From Polydactylus sextarius (Eukaryota > Chordata > Actinopteri > Polynemidae): 64,000 nt of DNA. A program made the position numbers and the translations under genes. The notes beneath the pieces are model-generated. The model worked only from the letters and a program-made list of their open reading frames with translations. It was not told the origin of the DNA and ran no database searches. Below, piece by piece: positions 1 to 12,700 of this stretch. Numbering within the stretch: the first letter of the stretch is position 1; each line of letters opens with the position of its first letter. The stretch spans positions 15,411,327 through 15,475,326 of the forward strand of contig CM028928.1 of NCBI GenBank assembly GCA_016801845.1, written 5' to 3'.

Positions 1-170
1 ACAAACCCCAAACCTCCCACACTAGTTGAGGTTGATGAGATTAAAAGAGCAGAAGATGGAAGCGTCAAATGTCGGGAAACATGGAGGAGAAAAAAGAATT
101 GCGGCTTGCAGCAGCAACTGGCTGGTCCTTGACTTGATTTATGAATACATATAATTCTTTTTATTTCCCT

Positions 171-196
171 CGCTCTCTCTCCGTCTCTCTCTCTCT
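171..196. repeat. CT-rich microsatellite
   Basis: An interrupted (CT)n tract with one CCGT break. It is a simple polypyrimidine repeat with no sign of function beyond possible length polymorphism. Confidence 0.8.
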
Positions 197-1516
197 GGGT
201 GTCCCTGTCTCTTTGTGCATACACATGAGTAACACAAAAACAGAAGTATGAGCACACATATGCACCCTCTGCAGAAGGTTAATAATGAGCTCCGATGTGA
301 CTTTCTGAGGGGTCAAAGCAGGACCTGACACACAATAAAAGCTTTACTTGTGCTTAGAGGCTGTTTCCCAGTGGTTTACTGTCCCCTCTGTGGCCGCATG
401 ACATTTAGAAACACTAATAATGTGCTAATGATGCAGTATTTTCATAGAGTTGCCCCATGCCACCAGTGGCAGGTGTTGCAGCTTTCTCTTGTTTGCCCTC
501 TGTAAAGAGTCAAACACTTACTTCATGTCCAATTTAACCCGAGACAAAAGGTAGCAGAGGATCCACTCGTATGATTTGACACAGTCCGTTTTCTTGTCAC
601 TAAAGTGCCAAATGGGTGTCAGCAGTAAATGGCAACAGCACACATCGTTGCCGTTGTTTGTCTCTTTTGTCTGGTCTCCCCCAAAACTGAACTTAGAGCT
701 GTATATGTCATGTTACGCAAAAAATGTAAATTCAGCATCTGGATTTGTCCTTCAGGATCCTGAAATGAAGTTGTCAGCAGCCTTTGCCTTCTGTACAGAA
801 AGTAAGGTAAAGAATGAAGAGTGTGCAGCTTTATGCTGCTCTATATCACCGTTAGATCACAACATAAAGAACAGTGTGCTTTTATTATACAATTTTGATT
901 TTTCTTTCTCCATAATTTATTATGGGTATTTATTTTGATTTCATCATTTTATTCAGGAGGGAAATAAACACAGCCTTTAATACATTCAGTTGTCCTGACA
1001 GAAAATTAATGACATGGCGCATTTCTGGTTTATGTTTATGAAGATTATTTTTAACTGGTCATTTCTAACAAACCTGAGTGGCAACTGACACATGTCAACT
1101 GATGGGACATATTTCATCAGGCAGAAATGTTCACACATCTGTTCAATATTCCTATTCTCAGTGGTTGATTAGGCAACAGCCAATCAACAGAAAATAAATC
1201 ACTAACTATTCTGATAGTTGATATTTAATATAGTTTTTGTCAAGTTCCAGCTGGAAAAAGAAGAATAAGTTTCATTTTTTAATCAATTTTGCAGGCTTGT
1301 TTTTTTTTAATCTGTTCATTGTTAAAATACATATACAGCATTATTGTCAGCATTTATATTTTTATTTATTTAACTTGATCCTCATCTGCTACAGTCTACT
1401 AGTAAAATATACTGTGCACTGTAGTTGGTATTATCAACAAAGAAACAATCACAATGTACCTTAATTTTCAGAACAACACAAGTCTGTATGTTTGACAAAT
1501 AAGATAAAAAGATTTG

Positions 1517-1550
1517 AAAAAAAAAAAAAAGAAAAAGAAAACATAAAAAA
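1517..1550. repeat. A-rich low-complexity tract
   Basis: A run of 14 A residues followed by GAAAAAG-type A-rich sequence. It could be the A-tail of a decayed retroelement, but nothing upstream is recognisable as one. Confidence 0.7.
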
Positions 1551-1629
1551 TAACACAACAATAGTATGACTTTAAATGACCACACACACACACTGGAGTG
1601 AGAGAGGCTGATGTAGTAACAGAATAAAA

Positions 1630-1643
1630 CGCCCTCTACTGAG
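1630..1643 (-). promoter_or_regulatory. CTCF-like motif (minus strand)
   Basis: The minus strand reads CTCAGTAGAGGGCG, which fits the core of the vertebrate CTCF motif (roughly CCASYAGRGGGCR) except at its first positions. A single-motif match in AT-rich DNA is weak evidence, and binding is inferred only. Confidence 0.3.
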
Positions 1644-3815
1644 AAAATAACCCTGCTTCAATATCTCTCACACACGGGAGTGAAAGTGCACTTGAAAGCT
1701 ATTTTTTCCCAATTTGTTTTGTTTAAGCAGATTGTCAGCTACTGAATACCAAAGCCCAGCTGCCCCCTGACATTATTCACGGTGTGGTGGACCAGGCTCA
1801 GTGGGTAGAGGAACCAGAAATTACTGAAGGACAATTTAAAACAAAGAGCACTTGATTCACAATCTGCAAACACTGAGGGCATGGGATGTTTTTTTCCATC
1901 CTTTTTTTCTCTTTAAGCCAGGAGTTATATCATGGGTGCAATTTAACATCTGAGAGGAGGGAGGGATCTGGATTTTAATAATCTTATGATAAGGAAAAGG
2001 ATTAAGAATAAAGAAGGGATTAATTTGCTTGATCTGCCAATATGGCGGACCAACATTTTCCCCCCAGGAAGTGATGTGTTCTCCTCCTTGTACAAACCTA
2101 ACTATAACCCAATTACTATTCTCTGAAGAAACTTCATTTGGCAACACCTTTGTGATGACTAACTCTGACCTTGTAATATTCTACCCCATCCTCACCAAAC
2201 GTGTCACCTGCTGAAATTCCCAGACTAAATAGTGTATAACTGTTTACAAAACAAAACATGTTATAACTTATATACAATAGTATTATTGAAATATTTGACA
2301 CCGACAAGTGTAGATGGTGTTGTAATTACTAGTTACTGGTTATTTTAATTGTGGTCATAATAATTGTGCACTGAAGTGAACTGGGATAGCAGTTCAGGGC
2401 TGGACCACCTGGACCAGAACAATGGGTTAAAGGTGGGAGTGTGCGTGTGTCAGAATGACAAGTGAAAACATTATTATCCAGTACACAGCAGTGACACAGC
2501 AGGATTTGTCCAGGTATGCCAGGGGCTAATGCTAATCTGACCCTGCAGTGAAAATGAAACCTGGTGTTTATTCACTGATGTAAGACAGACAAAAATAATA
2601 AAAATGGAAATAATGATAACTTCAGACATATGATGAATGACTTATACCAATGGATGTCAAGACTTTGAAACACAGATGAAAAAAGGAGAAAAACAAAGAA
2701 GATAATTTTAAAAGCATGTAGTTCACAGACTAGAGCTAAAAAAACAAACAAATAAAAAATCAAAAATCTACAGTTTTATTCATTAAAAACAATGTCATGT
2801 GCAGTAATAGTGCCTGTACATCATAATAACATCACTTCTGACTGGTGTGTGTAGTTACTGAATAAAAGAATAACAGACAACATAACAGCATGCTTCTGGG
2901 TTTAATTTCTAGTAGAAATAGCTATTGATTGGTCTAAAGAAAAAGACCATAGGGAACCATGGTCATAACATCACAGTGACCCACAGGCATCTGAACAAAC
3001 AATGTGAAGCCTGATGTTTGCCTTTATGACTGAGCAGATAGTTTGGAAATAGAAAATCAAAAACTAGGATTCACCCTAGATGTGGATCAGGGTGAGGCAG
3101 GTCAGGCATGAAACATGCATTATCAGGGCAAACACTGACTCGTTTTATCGGAAAAAAAAAACAGTCAGTGTTTTATTCCGAATCAGTTCTGACTGACAGC
3201 TGTTTACAAGGTTGGAAAAACAAGCTGGACTCATGAGGGTGGGAATAAGAAGTGTTGTAGTCTTCTTGTGCCAAAAGGAAACCTGCCATGAAAATGTTGA
3301 TAAGTGTGGATGAGATTGTCATAGCTACACAGGTTGCTGTTGTATGTGGATTGCAACAGAGCATTTTTCTATTTGTACACACAAACATTAGGTTCACTGC
3401 TTCTGGCAACAACTGCCACAAATTCTGTGTCAACTGAAATGAGGCTGCTGGACTGGATCCATCGCTCACTATTGACTGTTGAGGGCACAATAGCACAAAT
3501 TTCCAAACACAGAAAGGCTACAATCAAGACAATGTCACACCGAATAATGAAGAAACAAAAGCAGGAATCAGTCTTATTACTGCACTTGTGTTTGATGAGT
3601 CAGAATGTCCTTTGACTAAAAAACCTCCGCACACTGAATAATTTAGCATCACTTTTTGAGCATTTGAACACACTAGCACTGGTGGTACCACCCAAAATGT
3701 ACAATGCAACTCTGCAGTTTTAACAGCATGATGTAAAATCCTCTTTGTGATATTGTCAATGTAATATAATGTCCTTAATTTGACAGTGACAATTGTGAAA
3801 ATAGGCGGTGACAAG

Positions 3816-3880
3816 TTTTTATTTTTTTATTTATTCATTTTCTATCCTCATCATCACATCGTGTCTCTGGGGATAAAAAT
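3816..3880 (-). repeat. Possible L2-like LINE/SINE tail remnant
   Basis: The segment with TTCATTTTCTATCCTCATC followed by a GGGGAT stretch resembles, with an internal deletion, the reverse complement of the common fish L2/SINE 3' tail (ATTCATTTTCTA then CCGCTTATCCTC then GGGTC). The copy would be old and short. The T-rich lead could equally be simple low-complexity sequence. Confidence 0.3.
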
Positions 3881-6800
3881 GGTGTGAAAACTATTAATCA
3901 AGCATATAAAACCACAAAGCAGTGTTTTCCTACGGTATGCACAAAATGTTCTGTATAAAAGAAAGACACAATCATCTTAAAGCCTGGTGCTTTATGAGGT
4001 TTATAATAAGCACTGATCTCCATCTGCAGTGGGGAGGGAAGATGGAGGTGATTAGAAGTCGATGCTCCCTCAGGCTCACGATTATGGTAAATATACCGGT
4101 TGTCCCCGGGGATCATTAAAAACGGCTTCTTCATCCCTTCGGAGTGACTGCTTATGATACCAAACCCTCAGAGGCAAAGCAAAAACCAGCCAACGCGGCA
4201 GTGGGTTTATAGAGGAGAAGACTGTATAGTATGTCACACAACTGACATCTATTAAATCTGTGCATTTCTGATAAATCCTTGCTTCTGTTTTAGAGTCAAA
4301 TCAGTGAAAACAGGCAGAAAAGATGCGATGAACTGTGATAATTTACTCTCACACCATCAGTCCATCTATAGCTAATTATGGCTCTGTGACAATTGATCTA
4401 TTCTAAATCTTTCTGGCAGGCTAATATTTACTCAGTCAGTCTGCTGCCAGGCCAGATTTGAGACCACACCTTTCATAACCAACATGTTAAAGCTCCTCTG
4501 AGACATGTGGGGTCAATAAACGGACTCCCACACTCTCTGAGATGGCAGTGAAGCCACATCACCCAGCACCAGGTTTTGCCCTCTGGGAGGTCCAGACTGA
4601 GGCTGTAACAGCCTTAAAGGTTTCACACACTTCTCACCTTCAACGGAGAAACTAGTGGAAAGGCTTTGACATGACGAAAAAAAAATAAGGAGTGGAAACA
4701 GAAAACTGTTCTCAGCAAGCAATTTGAAGAGGAGGAAGAGGACAATATGCAAGAGTTTAAACACAAGGCTGACTGCACATGAAGGCACAAGAACAAGATT
4801 TTGACAATATACAAAATAAAACCTAATATTTGAACAATTCTGCAGTGTTAAACTGTCTGATCATCCCCAAGACTCAACCCAAAACTATTGTTGGTATGCT
4901 TGTTAAGCTTTCCTTTTCACCACTGCACACAGTGTGATTTTCATGTAATAATAATGGCAAGGTTATCAGTGAGGATTGAGTATTTTTCAAACATGTGGTT
5001 CTTGACCTTAGACAGAAGCACACAAAAGCACATGTCTCTTTTGTAGACAGTAACTGTTGATTTTACCTTCTGAGATTACATGTGTTGCTGGCGGCTTTTA
5101 TTAGTCCATTGCATATGTTATCATTAGCATAGCATACATTACCATGGCTTTTTAATGTTTGGTTGAAGAGGGTGTCTAGAATTGAAGCTACTCATGAAAA
5201 TGACTTTAAAAATAATAAATACTGTATAAATACTAATTATAAATACTATTGTTGGTGTTTTTGATCTTGGCACTTTTCTAATGTTGCATTAGTTGATCTG
5301 TGCTGCATTAGTTGAACATTCACACACACCTCACCCAGTGATTGGCTAGGAGTGCATGCTGGGAAAAGACACCCTTGAAGTGTTAATGCACGCTAATTAC
5401 AGACTGACAAGCCTGCCATGTCTAGTTACAGTTGTTATGGCTATGATTGGACAACTGCTGTTTGGGGAAGGGGTTTAGCAAACAAGCAATTAGAAAACAA
5501 TTTCTCCAAAAAACAAAGCATACAGCTACATAATGCGAGACTGAGAAATTCAGTAAAATATTTATTGCTAAAATATCACCTGGGTTGGAGGAATTATGAG
5601 GATTTCACACGCTAGCTACGATATAGTTCTTGGCTTACAGGCAGGGGAGGGTGTAAACTGTGTAGATATGCCCAGTTAAGCTATACTTACAATGCAGCAC
5701 GCAAACATTTATGTATGTGTACGCACCTTCCTCACAAAAAAGTTGAGAGAGAAAGCTGAGAGATCCATCTCTCCTGTAACAGATGTGATGAATATCAACG
5801 CATGCTCTAACACCTTCCTTGATGCATCACTGCAGTGTGCTTGTCATCTTTGTTTTTCGCTTATTATTCTCAGATAGAAATCCACAGATTTGCCTCAGGT
5901 GCATTTTTCATTCTCCATTTCATTATTTGCTCAGATTAATATGAAGCAATGGTATCAGCAGCAGCGTGGTCGGCTAAGCTGTGTCTAATAGGCTAGAGTC
6001 TAGACATACCCATACCAATTATCCACTGTAAATAGAATCCATGCTTTGGCTCAAGGCTTTGTTTATTCTCTTCACTTCATTTCCTCATGATTGTAATTAA
6101 AGAAAATAAACACCTGCTTAGAAGGTGAAGGCTCAACATGTAGGTGTGCACCGTTACGTCAACCATGATAAATATAATTATAACATTTATAGAACCATCA
6201 CACTGAAGAAAACAGAAGAAGAGTATATGCTCTTTGCTTAGTGCTGTGGTATGTCTTGTATGGTTTAAAGTTTGTAAATACATGTTTACATTTATCACTG
6301 ACATGATATATTTAGTTTTGACAATAGGTAACAGATGGTAAACATATGGTAAACATTACACATTATCACAAAAGATATTCATAGAAACTGAGAACTTGTG
6401 CAAAATAGTGTATACTGGAACAATGAGCACAAGTGTCCTGCAACTTTCCAAATAAACTAGACTATTTTAAATTAGTTGCTTCCATTTTTTTGTCTCTGAG
6501 TCTAGTTAAAGTTAAAAACAGAATGTAGCCGCCTGGAACAGCCGTTGTGCTGACATACAGGGATCTGCATCCGGAGCTGCACCTGCCAGATTGTTTTCTA
6601 TGCGCGAGGCTGACTTACACTGCTGTTATTCTAGGAAACTCAAAACCGATGCCTCTGTGGATTATCCCCTGGTATAACAAATGTATTTATCTGGACTGGA
6701 GGAAACAGACATGGAGCTAAATGAAATGAAACAGGAGACATGTAAGGATGGAGGGAGAGACAAAAAGGCAGCAGGACTGGTCTGGTGCTGCTCCTGAGAC

Positions 6801-8696
6801 CTGTTGATTGCCGTTTGCTGTTGATTCCAAACTTGGTAAAAACATATGTGTCGACTGATGAGAGTAATTCCACTTCTACCAGGAATTATTTCACATCACA
6901 TAGTCTGCACAATTCATCAGAACAAAGACAGAGACAAGCAGCACTGAAATTTCCAACTTTGACAAATGTCCTCATCTGAGGACTAGATTTATCATGTCAG
7001 TGGTTCATCTTATCCTCATTGGTTACAATTGCACTTGAAAAATGTCAAACATGAGTCAATACACTGATGTCATCATCATCATGAATGAGACACATGCTTT
7101 GGGACATGGGTTTCCCTTCATCTGTGAGTCAGGGACACACCTTCACCTCGTCAGCTTGTCCTGCCCACTGATGCACCACAACATTTGCTTACGGCGCAAC
7201 AAAGAAAAAAAAAACTCTCAGTGACTCAGCCTCCAACCTGAAGTCATCACTGAGACCACTGTGCATTGCAAGTGACACAAAGTCAGAATCTAAAATCTCA
7301 GTATAGACACGGCTAAATCTTTCATGAATTTATCATTTCTTATTCATTGCAACTCTCTATCCTCAATTGCGTTTTTTTCCAACTGATCTGCAACTGACAA
7401 GGGAGGTTCATGGTATGTGACCTTGAGGGTGCAGTTAAAGTTAGGAAGTTACTACACAACACAACTGTTGTGACTAGTCTGTCCTGTAGTAAGTCATGCT
7501 CTGTTTAATAGCTGCTACCCATGCATGAAAAATATACAGGACAGATTAGATAAGTGACAATCACTAAAATGATTCGCTTGTAGACGCAAGGGGATTGGTG
7601 GGGGACACAAGTTTTTCCTAATACCATTTCTCTCATATCATGGCCTGACCATCTGTCAGTGTTTGTAGAACCTTTCAAATTCATATCTTTTCCAGCTGGT
7701 TCACAACACTTTCAAGGGACACTAAGTTTAATGGTTTCTGTATCTTTTTACTGCCAATTCTTTGCCAGTCTCTCAGTCCTTTCAATCACTCAGTCGTCCT
7801 TTCCTTATTTTTAGTTCTTTCTCTCTCTTAGCGTCATGCAAAATGACTCAGTGTCTGAACCTGAAGCCTTTGCCTAAACTATGATAATGCACAATAAACC
7901 TCAACTCACCAAGTATTTTCATGATGAAGAGAAGCTGTAAAATGTTGCTTTCCATAAGTTTGGATAAAGTGTGGCTGTGTTCATAGTGGCACAGTGGCCT
8001 CAAACTTGTGTGGGCTTCTCACTTCTTTTTTATCATGTTTAATCTTTGCTATCATTTTTTCACACACTGTCTCTTTTTTTTTTTTTTGACAGAACCCCTC
8101 AGCCTATAGCACCACACAAAATTATGAAACTCTACAGAATATGAACAGAAATGATTCTGAAATGTATCTCCGGACCGGTGAACTGACATGACCTCCACAT
8201 TCAAAAAGAACAAAATGAATGTGTATTGTTCGATCCAGATTAGCAGCCTGGGGCACACAGGGGTGAAGTTGAGCTTTGGTGCTGGAGTTGAAGAGAAGTT
8301 AAGCCGTTACTGCAAAAGAACCAAAGAGTACCTGATTCCCCCTAATTCCTCTTAACAGAGCCAGAGAGACAAGGACGACTACACAGAGGCCTGGGCAAAG
8401 TTTTCTAAACTTTGTCTTCACTGGGCTAAAATACCATCTTTATTAATTCTGGTCAACCTGCCTTAAATAATAAGTGACACAGTGGTTAAATTGTCCATGT
8501 CATTAAAGCTCCTGAATTCAAACATAAGAAAAAAGCACTACAGCTCTGTATCATATTTTAGAGCTTATAGACAAAATGACTGGAACACTCATCTGATCTA
8601 CCAAGATACTTTCACATTGTGTATTACCAGACTATTAAAACTTTATGGCCCGTGTAAACCACTCCTAACATCTGGTAGAGATGATTGTGGATTCAA

Positions 8697-8697
<1 letters not shown>
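3881..8697. other. Non-coding stretch, no gene recognised
   Basis: Nothing coding is recognisable. A T-run lies at 8074-8087, and a perfect tandem 11-mer with forkhead-type sites lies at 6335-6356 (listed separately). A GC-richer patch around 6,525-6,620 has a few CpGs but no continuous frame that I can relate to a protein. Open frames are short and overlap on both strands. Confidence 0.6.
6283..6355. promoter_or_regulatory. Cluster of three forkhead-type (GTAAACA) sites
   Basis: TGTTTAC is at 6283-6289 (minus-strand GTAAACA). GTAAACA is repeated at 6338-6344 and 6349-6355 inside a perfect tandem duplication of ATGGTAAACAT (6335-6356). The last two cores are 11 bp apart, about one helical turn. 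GTAAACA is the classic FOX-family core, but 7-mers of this composition occur by chance in AT-rich DNA, so function is inference. Confidence 0.3.
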
Positions 8698-8735
<38 letters not shown>

Positions 8736-8736
8736 A
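8698..8736. repeat. (AC)n microsatellite
   Basis: An uninterrupted (AC) run of about 16 units, then a single T and a few further CA units. In the frame that crosses it, it translates as a Thr-His repeat, a clear artefact rather than protein. Confidence 0.95.
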
Positions 8737-9306
8737 GCTACTCCTGGCCTTAAGATGCTGTTTGTCTATCAAAAGTATTTTTTACAGTTCACTGATCATT
8801 CAACTATCACTGACAAAAAAGGTCACTTAACCATGGTTGGTCATTGTCAGTAAAACATTGCATTCCAGAAATTATATAGGGTATATTATATATTTATAAT
8901 TATATAGGGTCTCTATAAAATGCAATAAAAAATCCCCTCATGCTCAGTCTGGATGTGTGTTTAAGTTGGTATATTTTCAAAATCATTATCCTGCTGTTAA
9001 GGCCCATGCTTATGCCTCATAGATAAAAGTGTTGTCATACTGGAAGACATCGCAATTAGTGAGGAAATGTAACTGTGGAAGAAAGTAGCAACTTAGAAAC
9101 ATCGTGACAATGATAATTAAAATTGTACTCGTGCAACTCATGCAACAGCACCATAGTGCTTTTTCTCTCCTTGTTTGCTCTTAGTTATAAATGTTTGTCG
9201 ATGAAATAAAATTACATAGTGTTTACAGTATTTAGCTCCCATGCTGCTTTGGGATGAGTTTCATTATTTGATGAGGTTACAAAAGATTTCTGACTAGTTT
9301 TGGATC

Positions 9307-9325
9307 TTTTTTTTTTTTTTTTTTT
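9307..9325. repeat. Poly(T) tract
   Basis: Nineteen consecutive T. It is simple sequence; a retroelement A-tail on the minus strand is possible but unsupported by its neighbours. Confidence 0.85.
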
Positions 9326-9448
9326 GCACATTATTAAATGCTGACTCAAAATTATCTTTTACAAAATTCAGTTCATGAATGACTCCCACACTCTCCCCAG
9401 GTTGACAAACAAAAAAGTAAATGTGAATTCTTAGTTAAAAGAAAAAAA

Positions 9449-9466
9449 GAGAGAGAGAGAGAGAGA
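9449..9466. repeat. (GA)n microsatellite
   Basis: A short perfect (GA)9 run preceded by an A-rich stretch. Confidence 0.9.
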
Positions 9467-9601
9467 ACACAACCTCTGTTATTAAATCTGCACTGATATT
9501 CCAGGATTGTTGGATTAGTTTAACCTTAGACCGGTGTATCTGTTAAATTGACAACTGAATGCATATCCTCTGTTTTGACTTGGGCCCATAATCCTGTTTA
9601 G

Positions 9602-9760
9602 ATGTATAACATTGTGAAAGATGCTGCACATCCTTCTCACCACCTGCTCACTCTGCTGCCCTCTGGTAAATGTTATAGATCACTTAAGACACACACTACT
9701 AGATACAGGAACAGTCTTTATCCAGGAGCAATCATTGAACTGAAGGAGTACATGAGTTTT
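9602..9760 (+). pseudogene. Non-LTR retrotransposon ORF2 C-terminal relic
   Basis: The frame starting at 9602 carries HPSHHLLTLLPSGKCYRSLK, followed by a THTTRYRNSLYPGAI-type segment. This spacing (HP.HHLf.LLPSGrrYRs, then a T.R.rnSf.P.A. motif) is the known C-terminal signature downstream of the reverse transcriptase in fish non-LTR elements of the L2/Rex/CR1-like clades. The frame has a TAG directly upstream (9599-9601), and no RT catalytic motif is seen, so this is a 5'-truncated or decayed copy, as is usual for LINEs. The clade cannot be fixed from 50 residues. After about 9,760 the frame drifts into non-homologous sequence. It is certainly not a host gene exon by appearance, though exaptation cannot be excluded. 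Confidence 0.7.
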
Positions 9761-12700
9761 TGTTTCCAGGTAACAACGTTGTTTGTATCTGTGGGCAAAC
9801 ACTAAAAGAATGGCTGTTATATCACTTTAGCAGCTGGTGACATTGTTAGCTGTTGCCAGTGTGTGATTTGAACATATTCTATATTACTCCATGACTGTGC
9901 ACAACAACCATACAGAGTCAGTTCCTGCTTGGACACCACTGGACTAATGTTAACACTAGACTATGAAATGGGACAGTATGTGGAAAAGGATTTCCCACAT
10001 ACTCAGGAGTTTATACAACATTACTAATAATTAACATCTAGTGAGAATCAGAAATAATGTTATTAGGCCATGCTTTTGATTTTTGAAGAGTGGGATTTTT
10101 TGAAGGGACAGATGGCTCAAATCACCAATGGTGCATAATCAACAACAGTAACAACACTACGGGCGCTGTTTTCATTGTATAAGCACAACAAACAAATCTG
10201 TGCACTATGTGGGTGTCTGCACCTCCTACTTTGGTTTATGTAGGTTTGAGCTGCACAAAAGAATAAAAGGCCTGTGTGAGGTGGAATATTGATCACAGAG
10301 GGCAGTGATTAATATCTATAACTTCATAACTTCAAATCACTGGTTTCATTGGTCTATAACAGCTGAGCTAATTACAGTGACACATGAAAACAATGAGTCC
10401 ACACATGAAGAATTGGCCTCCCAAGGAAATAATGTTGTTGTCCCATTAAAGCATGTATTCTCAGAGCAGCATTTACATCCATAAAATACCAACAGCTCAC
10501 TTTGTGCTGGCTCGTTTGAATAAGCCTGAAACTTGTTTATACACCTCTTGCCTCCTATGCACCATATGTGTGAATTTCAATATGAGGAAAATACGAAACT
10601 GTTGGAGCATCAGCACAAAAGTAAGGCCGGATGTGTACTTGTTGAGAAAGAGGCAAAGACAGTAGCAGACTACAAAACAGTGCATGTCCTTGCTAAGCTG
10701 GCTCTCAAATGGCAGACAGCCACAGTCATAAAAAACACCCACTCACAGGATTGAAGCTTAGACACTAGTTCCATACAAGGTTTCATCCTTTTTTGGAAAA
10801 TAGAGCAAGTATGAACAATAGCTGCAGTGTCATTATAGTTTGTACTTCCTGACAAAATTTGATTTCCTCAAAAGTTCTTTATTTGCTTTAAGATTAGTTG
10901 TAGCTCTGAACTGATTTGCATCACCCATCAACTTCAGCAAGATCTTATTGAAAGATAAAAAAAATCTTTAGTGTGTCTGGATTAAAATGAAGTTTGACCT
11001 TTAGACCTTGTTTGGGTGTTGACTCTGGGTCTGGTCTCAGAACTGAGTCAGACTCTGTTAAAGTGAAGTGGACAACAGCCTTGATCCATCACACTGTCTG
11101 GCTGTGTTGAGCTATAATATATGTTTGTTCCCTACGGCCTCCGTGAGTGATGTTCCATTGCATTTCACAAGTCTAACATGCACTGCTATATTTGCCAGCA
11201 CATATATGACCTTCTGTGTTGGGTCTCTTGAAAAAGTCCCCTATATGGATGCATATTTCCTAAGGAAAAGAGTGCTCTCTCAGTGTGAGGACAAGGCTCT
11301 CAGCAATGCCCTTACAGCAACAATGTGACAGCACTCATGCTAAATTATTACATGCCCACAAGCAGCAATAGAATTAAATTAATATCAAAAACAAACCACA
11401 ACATATCATATTTGTCCAAATAATGCATTAAATTAACATCTTCACTTTCTGCTGCAGCAAAATTATATTGACGAGAACAAAGAGAGAGTAAAACTTAGAT
11501 TTGTTTGCATTTTGATGTTTAAACCGTTGGAACAAATGTTGTTAACAGACTGGTTAATGTAGTTGTTGCTCAGAAGCTTCCTGATCGTATTAGTTTTGAT
11601 TCAGTCTGTCAGATTCATTCCAGCGTAGTAGCACGGTGGGTGTTCACAAGCTTTGTCATATCAAACGTTCTGCTGATGAATGCCCGTTAGCGTGTGCTCT
11701 GCTGTCACTACATAGCCGCAAGCCATAATTCAAAACTGACTCAGAATCCCACTACATTAAACATCTCTATACAGAAAAATCATCTTTGTCCTTTCACAAA
11801 GTCAAACTACATTTCCTATGCTTTTATTGTGGATAAAAAAAATCCATGTATAACTGCATTATATTGTGTTGTTATCAACTGTGATATTTGTGTCATGATA
11901 TTATGTAATGCTGTAATGTAAATAACAACAATGGCAACCATGACAGAGCACACCTCACCCAGTCACACCAAGCAGCAATGCTAGCTTCAGGTTGGTTTGT
12001 AATGGGGAAGGTCAGTGAATCTTTTAAGTGTGCTGTTAATGCAGCTTTATGTAAATTGCTAAGCCCAGCTGGACTTTTAGATCCTGTAGATGTTTTGCTT
12101 GTCAAACCTCAACTTAGCCATATGGAATAATCAGGGCAACCCATGGACTTATACAGTCACAAGCCCCACCACAAAGAACAAAGGGCCAGTGGGTTAAGAC
12201 TGGGCTGAATTATAATAAAACAAGGATGCTTATATGAAAGTATCAAGAAGTTTGACACAAATGTAATTTTGAATACAGGATTGTCACTTCCAAAGGCAAA
12301 CACAAAGGACACTCAGTACCTTATGATGTTTCAATGCCTGTAGATTTATTCCCTTTGTAAACACAGGCATGTTGTGTCTAAAACTATAATTAAGTACTTC
12401 TATGTGTCACTGAAGGCAAGAAGGCAAAAAGAATATTTCCCACATTTCTGCGTGTTCATGAATCAGGACTAAATTTCAAGGATCATGTCACATGTAAAAA
12501 AATCCTACTGATCTGCATGACAAATATTCAATCCTTATTTTTCAATCAACAGCATAATGTCTAGAGCCTATATTTGCTAAATGAGATTGTTTGGTTAAAT
12601 CAAATAAATTTCACGTCTTACGTGTAGAGTGACATTTTATGGGATATTATGAAACTCAAGTATTTCTGAGATGCCAAACATGTAATTTTGGTAACATCAT

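Larger units (their letters stand above)
1..3815. other. Non-coding AT-rich stretch, no gene recognised
   Basis: I see no exon-like frame, RNA gene or dated transposon here. Contents worth naming are a CT-rich tract at 171-196, an A-rich tract at 1517-1550 and a CTCF-like motif on the minus strand at 1630-1643. Open frames are short (at most 120 codons), overlap each other on both strands and have low-complexity, Phe/Leu/Tyr-rich translations expected from AT-rich DNA. The boundary of the window could cut a larger gene, in which case this may be an intron. Confidence 0.6.

Noticed and set aside
1795..1810. tRNA-like A box GGCTCAGTGGGTAGAG
   Set aside because: No B box, no cloverleaf partner arms and no A-tail downstream. 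Too little for a tRNA or SINE head.
5352..5365. ZNF143/STAF-like core GTGCATGCTGGGAA
   Set aside because: Only half of the long consensus (the ACTACAATTCCC arm is missing), and no promoter context.
8482..8853. 123-codon frame with a Thr-His repeat
   Set aside because: The repeat is a translation of the (AC)n tract. The flanking residues match nothing I recognise.
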